From an uncultured Oscillospiraceae bacterium (GTDB lineage Bacteria > Bacillota > Clostridia > Oscillospirales > Ruminococcaceae), in assembly GCA_910577365.1 (NCBI GenBank), contig CAJTMU010000122.1, forward strand, positions 1-5,876: 5,876 nt of DNA, read 5' to 3'. Positions 1 through 5,470 of this stretch are shown here, one piece after another. The stretch's first letter is position 1. The number at the start of each line of letters is the position of its first letter. A program made the position numbers and the translations under genes. The notes under the pieces were generated by a model. It was not told the DNA's origin, did not search any database, and saw only the letters and a list, made by a program, of their open reading frames with translations.

Positions 1-4
1 TCAT
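1..4 (-). CDS. Possible start codon of a gene downstream of livF (runs off the window)
   Basis: On the minus strand an ATG occupies positions 4 to 2, only one base from the window edge. It is preceded at 17-12 by a run of six G, with a 7-nt spacer to the ATG. This is the same arrangement (six G, 7 nt, ATG) as at the livF start. No intrinsic terminator is visible between the livF stop at 74 and this point. I infer that a further gene, co-transcribed with the liv operon, begins here. Nothing can be said about its product, and with only the start codon visible the call could be accidental. Confidence 0.4.
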
Positions 5-73
5 AATATGACCCCCCTATACTAATCTTTGTCTATCAGATGCTCAAAAATCAGTATTACCTGTTGGCGGAGT

Positions 74-784
74 TTACTCGCCCAGATACGCCTTTCTTAC
101 CGATTCGTCGTTTATCAGCTCCGAGGCGTTGCCCGAAAGCTTTATATTGCCAGTTTCCAGAACATATGCTCTGTCCGCAATGGACAGCGCCTTTTTTGCG
201 TTTTGCTCTACCAACAGAACTGTCGTGCCGCTCTCGCTGATAACTCTTATTATATCGAATATCTCCGAAACAAGCAGCGGCGAAAGGCCCATTGACGGCT
301 CGTCCATAAGGATAATGCGCGGCTTGCTCATAAGCGCTCTGCCCATGGCAAGCATCTGCTGCTCACCGCCCGACAGTGTACCCGCCACCTGATTTTTGCG
401 TTCCTCAAGCCGAGGAAAGCGCTCATACACCATTTTCAGCGATTCCGCTATCTCTGCCTTGTCCTTGCGCGTATATGCACCCAGCTTCAGATTTTCCAGC
501 ACGCTAAGGTTCTGGAAAACACGCCGCCCCTCGGGAACGTGCGCCATTCCCATGGATACTATCTTATGGGGAGGAGTCTTCAGCAAATCAGTCCCCTCAA
601 ACATTATTGAACCGCTTTTAGCGGGTATAAGCCCCGTTATGGTGTGAAGAATTGTGGTCTTTCCCGCGCCGTTCGCACCTATCAGAGCGATTACCTCACC
701 CTGATTTACCTCGAAGGATATGCCCTTGATGGCGCAGATAACGCCGTAATATACCTCTAAATCCTTTATTTCAAGCATTGCCAT
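74..784 (-). CDS. livF: Branched-chain amino acid ABC transporter, ATP-binding protein LivF
   Basis: This is one of the two cytoplasmic ATPases that drive import through LivH-LivM. The protein is 236 aa, the usual LivF length. It shows Walker A GANGAGKT (36-43), the LivF-type PEGRRVFQNLSV segment in the Q-loop region (84-95), signature LSGGEQQ (137-143), Walker B IILMDEP with D161-E162, and a D-loop near SMGLSP. The H-switch position reads VEQN instead of carrying the usual His, which is normal for LivF and not a defect. The C-terminus ends in AYLGE, like LivG. The frame is open further upstream to 877, but I chose ATG 784. It has a six-G Shine-Dalgarno (797-792) with 7-nt spacing and gives the normal N-terminus MAMLEIKDLEVYYG; a longer start would overlap livG by about 80 bp and add an unrelated 31-residue leader. 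A second ATG at 778 is possible. The gene lies 13 nt after livG and is the last complete gene of the operon. Confidence 0.96.
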   Translation of the reverse strand: MAMLEIKDLEVYYGVICAIKGISFEVNQGEVIALIGANGAGKTTILHTITGLIPAKSGSIMFEGTDLLKTPPHKIVSMGMAHVPEGRRVFQNLSVLENLKLGAYTRKDKAEIAESLKMVYERFPRLEERKNQVAGTLSGGEQQMLAMGRALMSKPRIILMDEPSMGLSPLLVSEIFDIIRVISESGTTVLLVEQNAKKALSIADRAYVLETGNIKLSGNASELINDESVRKAYLGE

Positions 785-791
785 AAAGCTT

Positions 792-797
792 CCCCCC
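792..797 (-). promoter_or_regulatory. Ribosome binding site of livF
   Basis: A run of six G lies just after the livG stop codon (800-798) and 7 nt before ATG 784. It decides the livF start against the longer open frame that begins at 877. A G-only core is less usual than the GGAGG seen before livK and livH; the same six-G form recurs at 17-12. Confidence 0.75.
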
Positions 798-1556
798 TTA
801 TTCGCCAAGATATGCCCGAACGACCTCGGGGTCGCTGAGCACCTCGGAGGTGTTTCCCTGCGCCAGCACCTTGCCAAAATTCAGCACCGTCAGCTGTTCG
901 CATATTCCCGAAACAAGCCGCATATCGTGCTCTATCAGCAGGATAGTCACCGAAAATTCCCCGCGGATAAAGCGTATTGTTTCCATCAGCTCCGCAGTCT
1001 CATTCGGATTCATTCCAGCTGCCGGCTCGTCAAGCAGAAGCAGCTTGGGATTAGTAGCCAGCGCTCTCGCTATCTCCAGCTTCCTCTGCTTGCCATAGGG
1101 CAGGTTGGATGCGAGATATTCCGCCTCATCCTGCAAATCAAATACCTTTAAAAGCGACATCGCCTTTTCGTCCATCTGCTTTTCCTTTTTGAAGTAGGAC
1201 GGCAGGCGGAATATCCCCTCAAATGTGCTATACGTTATAATGTTGTGCAGACCCACCTTAACATTATCCAACACCGACATCTGTGAGAACAGGCGTATAT
1301 TCTGGAAGGTTCTGGCTATGCCCGATTTGTTGATGTCTATCTGACTTTTACCCACTATGCTGTGACCGTCCAACAGGATATTGCCAAAGGTGGGCTTATA
1401 AACTCCTGTGAGCATATTGAATACAGTGGTTTTTCCCGCTCCGTTAGGACCTATCAGCCCATAAAGCTGTCCCTTCTCTATTGTCAGGTCAAGACCATCG
1501 ACGGCGCGAAGCCCGCCGAACTGAATACCGAGATTTTTTGTTTCCAGCAGTGCCAT
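798..1556 (-). CDS. livG: Branched-chain amino acid ABC transporter, ATP-binding protein LivG
   Basis: This is the second ATPase of the importer, acting on the cytoplasmic face with LivF. The protein is 252 aa, normal for LivG. Visible motifs are Walker A GPNGAGKT (36-43), a Q-loop within ARTFQNIRLF (Q85), a signature reading LPYGKQRKLEIARAL (152-166), Walker B LLLLDEPAAGMNP with D176-E177, and the H-switch IEHDM with H210. The LPYGKQR signature in place of LSGGQ is the usual LivG form. The insertion between Q-loop and signature (about 104-128, including FRLPSYFKKEK) is typical of LivG and is thought to contact the permease. The start ATG shares one base with the livM stop (TGATG), which implies translational coupling. 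The nearest G-rich Shine-Dalgarno, GGGGG inside livM, sits 10 nt upstream, slightly far for independent initiation. Confidence 0.97.
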   Translation of the reverse strand: MALLETKNLGIQFGGLRAVDGLDLTIEKGQLYGLIGPNGAGKTTVFNMLTGVYKPTFGNILLDGHSIVGKSQIDINKSGIARTFQNIRLFSQMSVLDNVKVGLHNIITYSTFEGIFRLPSYFKKEKQMDEKAMSLLKVFDLQDEAEYLASNLPYGKQRKLEIARALATNPKLLLLDEPAAGMNPNETAELMETIRFIRGEFSVTILLIEHDMRLVSGICEQLTVLNFGKVLAQGNTSEVLSDPEVVRAYLGE

Positions 1557-2641
1557 CAGGACTTCGCCCCCTTGCTCATCGCCTCGCGGCGGTTTTGTAT
1601 AAATCTTGAAATTGATATTTTCTCTTTGAACAGGTTGAATTTTTCGTTATTATTTACTATCATAAGCAGTATAAGCACCACAGCGTAGATTAGCATGCGA
1701 TAATCCCTGAGTTCGCGCAGCATTTCGGGCAGCGCGTAGAGAATGACCGCCGCAATTATTGAGCCGCGCGTGCTGCCAATACCGCCTAAAACAACATATA
1801 CCAATACCAATATTGACGTATTGTAGCCGAAGGTCGAGGTATTCAGCGAGGATATATTATGGGAATAAAGCACTCCCGCGATACCCGCGAAAAACGCCGA
1901 TATCATGAACACTATGAGCTTATAGCGGGTCACGCTTATACCAACGGTTTCCGCAGCTATACGGTTGTCGCGTATGGATTTTACGGCGCGTCCCGTGCGG
2001 GAATTTATTAGGTTGAGTGAAACGAAAACCGTTATCAGCAACAATATAAAGCCAACGGTAAAGTTTGAGTCGTTGGGAGTTCCCGTTATTCCCAGCGCGC
2101 CTTTTACGATGACAGTACCGTCCTCAGCCATGTTAAGGTCGGAGGCGCTCTTTATGGATACGTGCAGCCCGCTTCCGTCAACCCCCACATATAGCAGATT
2201 GACGATATTTTTAATTATTTCCCCGAACGCAAGCGTTACTATTGCCAGATAGTCACCACGCAAACGCAGAACAGGTATACCTATCAGAAATCCGAATATT
2301 CCTGCGGTAATCCCTCCCAGGACAAGAGATATCACGAACCGCAGCCAGTCGAGCGGAATATTGTCTTTGAGCAGAACCGAGAAAAACGCCCCCACATATG
2401 CGCCGATGCACATAAAACCCGCGTGCCCCAGCGACAAATCGCCCAGAATACCAACCACAAGGTTCAGCGATACAGCCATGATGGAGTAAATGCAAAGCGG
2501 TACAAGCATACCTTTGAACTGGTACATCTTATCATTCGAGGCACAGATTATCGACACAATGATAAAAGCAGCTATCAGTATTCCATAGGTGATGAGATTG
2601 CTTTTGGTTGCCGCCTTAAGCGGCTTTCTTTCTTTTTGCAT
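1556..2641 (-). CDS. livM: Branched-chain amino acid ABC transporter, permease LivM
   Basis: One of the two integral membrane subunits forming the translocation channel. The protein is 361 aa with a short basic N-terminus and about eight to ten hydrophobic segments, the clearest near 17-34, 46-64, 102-123, 195-212, 242-259, 275-300 and 317-330. Family hallmarks are SLNLVVGILGDLSLGHAGFMCIGAY (58-82), RLRGDYLAIVTLAFGEI (126-142) and a cytoplasmic coupling loop GRAVKSIRDNRIAAETVGI (217-235), the EAA-like segment that docks on the ATPases. A hydrophilic stretch (about 153-192) between membrane segments is probably extracellular. The C-terminal tail (about 331-361) is polar and basic. ATG 2641 follows GAGGTG (2654-2649) with 7-nt spacing, and this Shine-Dalgarno overlaps the livH stop. 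The gap to livH is 11 nt, and the stop overlaps the livG start. Confidence 0.96.
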   Translation of the reverse strand: MQKERKPLKAATKSNLITYGILIAAFIIVSIICASNDKMYQFKGMLVPLCIYSIMAVSLNLVVGILGDLSLGHAGFMCIGAYVGAFFSVLLKDNIPLDWLRFVISLVLGGITAGIFGFLIGIPVLRLRGDYLAIVTLAFGEIIKNIVNLLYVGVDGSGLHVSIKSASDLNMAEDGTVIVKGALGITGTPNDSNFTVGFILLLITVFVSLNLINSRTGRAVKSIRDNRIAAETVGISVTRYKLIVFMISAFFAGIAGVLYSHNISSLNTSTFGYNTSILVLVYVVLGGIGSTRGSIIAAVILYALPEMLRELRDYRMLIYAVVLILLMIVNNNEKFNLFKEKISISRFIQNRREAMSKGAKS

Positions 2642-2652
2642 TTCCGCCCACC

Positions 2653-3534
2653 TCAGACTTTCTCATTTATCTTCTTGCCAAGCAGACCCGTCGGCTTGAA
2701 CAGCAATATTATTATAAGGACTCCGAAAACTATCGCGTCGGAAAATTGTGTGGAAATATATCCCTTACTTAAATTCTCGATAACCCCCAGCAATATGCCG
2801 CCGACCATCGCGCCAGGAATAGAGCCTATACCGCCGAAAACTGCCGCAGTAAACGCCTTGATGCCCGGCATTGCTCCCGTTGTGGGTGAAAGCGCGGGGT
2901 ATGATGAGCAAAGCAGTGCTCCGGCGACTGCCGCCAGCGCCGAACCGATAAGAAAAGTGAGCGAAATGGTGGAATTCACGTTTATCCCCATCAGCTGCGC
3001 TGCGCCCTTATCTTCGGATACCGCCAACATGGCGCGCCCCGGCTTTGTCTTGTTTATAAACAGATTAAGGGCTACCATTATAATTACCGAAACAACTATT
3101 GTGGCGATAGTTTCGCCCGAGATATGAAGCTGATTGTCAAACAGGTCAATTGATGGAATGTTTACCACAGAAGTAAAGCTCTTTGTGTCAGACTTAAATA
3201 TCAGCAGCGCCGCGTTCTGAAGCAGATAGCTCACGCCTATCGCCGTAATGAGTACTGCCAAGGACGATGCCTTTCGCAGCGGCTTGTACGCCACCTTTTC
3301 AATTACCACGCCCAGCACCGCGCAGACCACTATCGACCCTAACACGCCGACATACGGAGGAAGTCCCCATGTGATACAAATGGTGTATATCGCGTAAGCT
3401 CCCACCATAATAACATCGCCATGGGCAAAATTCAGCATTTTGGCAATGCCGTAGACCATGGTGTATCCGAGCGCTATCAGAGCGTATATACTGCCCAGAC
3501 TTATACCCGAAACCAGATAACTTAAAAAACTCAT
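2653..3534 (-). CDS. livH: Branched-chain amino acid ABC transporter, permease LivH
   Basis: The partner permease of LivM in the cytoplasmic membrane. The protein is 293 aa, the usual LivH length. The N-terminus carries the LivH hallmark SGISLGSIYALIALGYTMVYGI followed by KMLNFAHGDVIMVGAYA (9-48). Hydrophobic segments are seen near 9-30, 40-56, 62-80, 93-113, 141-161, 190-211, 225-252 and 265-280. The coupling loop is GRAMLAVSEDKGAAQLMGI (166-184), followed by a SALAAVAGAL helix. The motif AFTAAVFGGIGSIPGAMVGG (227-246) is also typical. ATG 3534 follows AAGGAGGA (3548-3541) with a 7-nt spacer from GGAGG, a strong site. Unlike the genes after it, livH is separated from its upstream neighbour livK by 257 nt holding a hairpin and an inverted-repeat element, so its expression may be uncoupled from livK. 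Confidence 0.97.
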   Translation of the reverse strand: MSFLSYLVSGISLGSIYALIALGYTMVYGIAKMLNFAHGDVIMVGAYAIYTICITWGLPPYVGVLGSIVVCAVLGVVIEKVAYKPLRKASSLAVLITAIGVSYLLQNAALLIFKSDTKSFTSVVNIPSIDLFDNQLHISGETIATIVVSVIIMVALNLFINKTKPGRAMLAVSEDKGAAQLMGINVNSTISLTFLIGSALAAVAGALLCSSYPALSPTTGAMPGIKAFTAAVFGGIGSIPGAMVGGILLGVIENLSKGYISTQFSDAIVFGVLIIILLFKPTGLLGKKINEKV

Positions 3535-3555
3535 GTAACTTCCTCCTTATTTAAC

Positions 3556-3723
3556 AGAGTTGTTCGATAACCGTCCATATCAAGTGCTCGGCAAATTTAA
3601 AAATCATTCGTGAAAGCGAAGCCTAACTTTAAGGAAATTTGGCAGCAAACCGGCTAAAGCTTGCTGAGCAAGTTTCAGCAGTGCGAAAATTTGCTCTCAA
3701 ATAGGCGGTTGTCGAACAATTCT
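3556..3723. repeat. 168-bp element bounded by 18-bp imperfect inverted repeats (element A)
   Basis: The left end 3556-3573 and the right end 3706-3723 are inverted copies matching at 16 of 18 positions. Both differences would be G-U pairs in a plus-strand RNA, or A-C mismatches in the minus-strand RNA made from the operon. A shorter inverted pair, GCAAATTT (3591-3598) with AAATTTGC (3687-3694), is nested inside. A small hairpin is seen near 3657-3675 (CTTGC, TGA loop, GCAAG core). No gene-like open frame with a ribosome site is present. No target-site duplication is obvious at the edges. It sits between the livK hairpin and the livH ribosome binding site. It could be a MITE-like or REP-like intergenic repeat, or a structured mRNA segment; the sequence alone does not decide. 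Confidence 0.6.
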
Positions 3724-3739
3724 TCCGAGATAGTCCAAA

Positions 3740-3769
3740 TATGCCGTATAGAAATCTCTATACGGCATA
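3740..3769 (-). terminator. Hairpin after livK, probable partial terminator or mRNA stabiliser
   Basis: A perfect 13-bp stem (3740-3752 with 3757-3769) closes a 4-nt loop and begins 22 nt after the livK stop codon. On the minus strand it is followed only by ATTTGG, a poor U-tract, so full termination is doubtful. On the plus strand no T-run follows at all. Known binding-protein operons often carry such a structure to keep the 5' mRNA stable or to end part of the transcripts, giving an excess of binding protein over permease. I infer that role here. Confidence 0.65.
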
Positions 3770-3791
3770 CCGTAACTATCGCGAAAAATTT

Positions 3792-4982
3792 TTACATTGC
3801 CTTATAGCTTCCGTCGGTGATAACGACCGCCTTAGGAGCCTTGGAAGGCTCGCCGTCAGCAGCCCATGTGATGGAAGTGCCTGTTACGCCGTCAACGGTG
3901 ATCTCCGTCATAGCCTTTTTAAGAGCGTCGCAAATCTCCGAAGAGGACATATCGGCGTTGATACCCGCCTTCTCTGCCGCCGCCTTGATGATATAGATAG
4001 CATCATAAGCGTCAGCTGCAAACTGATTCATGGTCTCGTCACCATACTTAGCTCTGTACTCGGTTACAAAATGTACAGTTGCATCGTCTGTAGCGTCAGC
4101 AGCAAAAGGAGTCAGCAGCATAACGCCCTCTGCAAGTGATATGTCAAAATTATTCATGTTCAGAATACCGTCCAGACCATCGCAGCCGAAATACTTGATT
4201 TCAAGTCCGCTGCTCTTTGCCTGCTGGAGGATAAGAGAAGCCTCGCTGTAATAAATAGGCAGGAACATCAGGTCTGCGCCGCTGTCCTTAATGGACTGAA
4301 GCTGAGCGGAGAAGTCAGTCTTGTTATCCTTAGTAAAGGACTGCTCGGAAACAATCTCAATACCCTTAGCGGATGCCTCGCTCTTGAACTTATCAAAAAT
4401 GCCTGCGGAATATGCGTTGTCGGACTGATAAATTATCGCAACCTTGCTTGAAAGACCGTTGTCCGCAATATAATCTGCCGAAGCAACGCCCTGGTTAGGA
4501 TCAGAGAAGCATACGCGGAATGCGTTATCTCCGGAAATGCACTCAACCGCAGTTGAAGAAGGGGTCAGAATAAACATATTGTCCTTTGCAGCCTCTGCGC
4601 CAAATGCAATGCACGCACCAGAGGTAACAGTGCCTATGGAAATGTCCATATCCCAATCCTTAAGCACGTTATAAGCGTTTACCGCCTTTTCCTCGCCCGC
4701 CTCGTCGTCCTCTATCTTAAACTCAAGAGTACAGCCGTTGATACCGCCGGCAGCGTTGATTTCGTCAATCGCCAGCTGAGCGCCGTTCTTTACGCCGTTT
4801 CCGTAAAGAGCGTAGTCACCCGTAAGAGGACCGCTGCCGCCGATTCTAAGCACGTTTCCGCCTGCCGAGGCGTTATTTTCGCTGTCATTTCCAGATGTGT
4901 TACCGTCGGTCTTGCAGGCAGTAAGGCAGGTAATTGCTGCCGCTGCTGCGAGAAGCGACGCCATAATCTTCTTTAATTTCAT
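3792..4982 (-). CDS. livK: Branched-chain amino acid ABC transporter, substrate-binding lipoprotein LivK
   Basis: The extracellular receptor that captures the substrate and delivers it to LivH-LivM. The protein is 396 aa. Residues 1-23 form a lipoprotein signal: KLKK, then a hydrophobic Ala/Leu stretch, then lipobox L20-T21-A22-C23, with Cys23 as the predicted lipidated residue. A Gly/Asn/Ser-rich linker (about 25-43) follows. The mature part is a type I periplasmic-binding fold: VLRIGGSGPLTGDYALYG (44-61), GAQLAIDEINAAGGING (67-83), a PSSTA segment (141-145) where the family contacts the ligand's amino-acid group, VAIIYQSDNAYSAG (181-194), and FAADAYDAIYIIKAA (321-335). The substrate is most likely Leu/Ile/Val, but this family also includes amide and aromatic-acid binders, so specificity is not proven. 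ATG 4982 follows GGAGGT (4996-4991) with 8-nt spacing. It is the first gene of the operon, driven by the promoter at 5050-5078. Confidence 0.95.
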   Translation of the reverse strand: MKLKKIMASLLAAAAAITCLTACKTDGNTSGNDSENNASAGGNVLRIGGSGPLTGDYALYGNGVKNGAQLAIDEINAAGGINGCTLEFKIEDDEAGEEKAVNAYNVLKDWDMDISIGTVTSGACIAFGAEAAKDNMFILTPSSTAVECISGDNAFRVCFSDPNQGVASADYIADNGLSSKVAIIYQSDNAYSAGIFDKFKSEASAKGIEIVSEQSFTKDNKTDFSAQLQSIKDSGADLMFLPIYYSEASLILQQAKSSGLEIKYFGCDGLDGILNMNNFDISLAEGVMLLTPFAADATDDATVHFVTEYRAKYGDETMNQFAADAYDAIYIIKAAAEKAGINADMSSSEICDALKKAMTEITVDGVTGTSITWAADGEPSKAPKAVVITDGSYKAM

Positions 4983-4990
4983 AAAGTTTG

Positions 4991-4996
4991 ACCTCC
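4991..4996 (-). promoter_or_regulatory. Ribosome binding site of livK
   Basis: GGAGGT lies 8 nt before ATG 4982. It is a near-perfect Shine-Dalgarno and fixes the start of livK at the expected lipoprotein signal peptide. Confidence 0.88.
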
Positions 4997-5049
4997 GTAA
5001 AGTAATTATGCAGGATTTTTATACATTTAATTCAATTCCGCATATGGTT

Positions 5050-5078
5050 ATTATATACTTTTGTTCCCTTCTTGTCAA
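5050..5078 (-). promoter_or_regulatory. Consensus sigma-A promoter of the liv operon
   Basis: Read on the minus strand, TTGACA (5078-5073) and TATAAT (5055-5050) are separated by exactly 17 nt. Both boxes match the housekeeping sigma consensus at all six positions and the spacing is optimal. Initiation would be expected near 5043, giving a leader of about 60 nt to the livK ATG. The leader contains no convincing riboswitch or attenuator hairpin. So strong a core promoter usually implies either high constitutive expression or a repressor; no operator overlapping it could be identified with confidence. Confidence 0.88.
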
Positions 5079-5221
5079 TAGATAATTCAAATTTCTCTTA
5101 ATTTCGCGCGATTTTTATAAAAAACGTCCAAATTTCCCTCTAAAATAACCATTACTGCAACAGATTTATTAATAACTTGCATAGAAAACATGAGTTCTTG
5201 AAATTTGCGCGTATGACTTGG
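5079..5221. other. AT-rich gene-free stretch upstream of the liv promoter
   Basis: No gene or RNA is recognisable here. It holds three short perfect palindromes: TCGCGCGA (5104-5111), TTTTTATAAAAA (5112-5123) and TTATTAATAA (5166-5175). The first two are adjacent and lie about 60-80 bp upstream of the predicted transcription start. They could be regulator or curvature sites, or simply reflect AT-rich composition. Confidence 0.35.
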
Positions 5222-5253
5222 ATAAAAAGCCTGCACATATTATGCGCAGGCTT
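5222..5253 (-). terminator. Intrinsic terminator, hairpin copy 1
   Basis: Stem AAGCCTGC/GCAGGCTT (5246-5253 with 5227-5234). On the minus strand the loop side can extend the stem by four more pairs (GCAT with ATGT, one G-U), leaving a 3-nt loop. On the minus strand it is followed directly by a T-run ending near 5224, the mark of a Rho-independent terminator. In the plus direction the inner extension contains an A-C mismatch and no T-run follows, so it works in one direction. It would stop read-through from the surface-protein side before the liv promoter. Confidence 0.75.
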
Positions 5254-5268
5254 AAGCATGTATATAAT

Positions 5269-5392
5269 AGTGTTGATCTAAGCCATTTTATTTAAATTTG
5301 AAATTTTCCGCGGCCCACCTGAGCGTGCAACACTTTGCTTCGCTGCATGCTGTGAACCCAAGCTCTCGCGAAAAATTTCCTGCATCAACATT
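5269..5392. repeat. Imperfect inverted-repeat block between the two hairpins (element B)
   Basis: Outer arms AGTGTTGAT (5269-5277) and ATCAACATT (5384-5392) pair over 9 bp with one wobble. Inner arms of 13 bp (5300-5312 with 5367-5379) pair at all but one position, and that position becomes a G-U pair in a minus-strand RNA. A weaker pair GCGTGCA/TGCATGC (5323-5329, 5344-5350) lies inside, as do GAGC/GCTC (5321-5324, 5362-5365). Spacing between arms is uneven (22 nt on one side, 4 on the other), so the fold would have bulges. It may be a structured RNA on the minus strand ending in the terminator at 5222-5253, or a degenerate mobile repeat. No promoter of its own was found. Confidence 0.5.
5278..5391 (-). 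CDS. Small open frame inside element B, coding status doubtful
   Basis: ATG 5391 opens a 37-codon frame that ends at TAG (5280-5278), almost exactly filling the inverted-repeat block. The peptide starts MLMQEIFRESLGSQHAAKQS, then continues with a VARSGGPRKISNLNK-type basic stretch. It has no signal peptide or membrane segment and no motif I can name. No Shine-Dalgarno precedes it; the upstream sequence is AT-rich with GCGACACA directly before the ATG. Its frame overlaps both arms of the inverted repeats, so it is probably a by-product of a non-coding or repetitive element. If the repeat family recurs in the genome, similar phantom peptides should be annotated elsewhere. Confidence 0.2.
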   Translation of the reverse strand: MLMQEIFRESLGSQHAAKQSVARSGGPRKISNLNKMA

Positions 5393-5415
5393 GTGTCGCA
5401 ATAACTTTTTACAAA

Positions 5416-5448
5416 CTTAAGCCTGCGAATATTCTGCGCAGGCTTAAG
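5416..5448 (-). terminator. Terminator-like hairpin, copy 2, after the surface-protein gene
   Basis: A perfect 12-bp stem (5416-5427 with 5437-5448, arm CTTAAGCCTGCG) with a 9-nt loop starts 22 nt after the stop codon at 5471. On the minus strand it is followed by TTTGTAAAAAG, a weak U-tract, so termination may be partial; the second copy at 5222-5253 has the better T-run. Over 30 bp (5419-5448 against 5227-5256) the two hairpins match at 27 positions in the same orientation. Confidence 0.65.
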
Positions 5449-5470
5449 ATATCAAAATGCAGACCAATAA

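Noticed and set aside
785..877. Longer N-terminus for livF
   Set aside because: The extra 31 residues are unlike the family and would overlap livG by about 80 bp. The six-G site before 784 gives the normal start.
1100..1102. Atypical signature LPYGKQR in LivG and missing H-switch His in LivF as possible defects
   Set aside because: Both are normal features of the LivG and LivF families, so they do not suggest inactive ATPases.
2423..3127. Plus-strand 234-codon open frame opposite livM and livH
   Set aside because: It lies antisense across two well-defined permease genes and their junction, and its translation shows no recognisable domain. It is a shadow of the coding pattern on the minus strand.
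3741..4139. Plus-strand 132-codon frame beginning in the livK hairpin
   Set aside because: Its start lies in the hairpin stem, it has no ribosome binding site, and most of it is antisense to the 3' end of livK.
4983..5043. Riboswitch, T-box or leader-peptide attenuator before livK
   Set aside because: The leader is only about 60 nt, has no stable hairpin or terminator pair, and its tiny open frames lack ribosome sites and branched-chain codon runs.
5084..5098. Possible CodY-like box near the -35 region
   Set aside because: The AATTTGAATTA-like sequence matches the known 15-bp box too poorly, and AT-rich DNA produces such matches by chance.
5263..5268. TATAAT on the plus strand as a promoter
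   Set aside because: No acceptable -35 box lies 16-18 bp upstream and no plus-strand gene follows.
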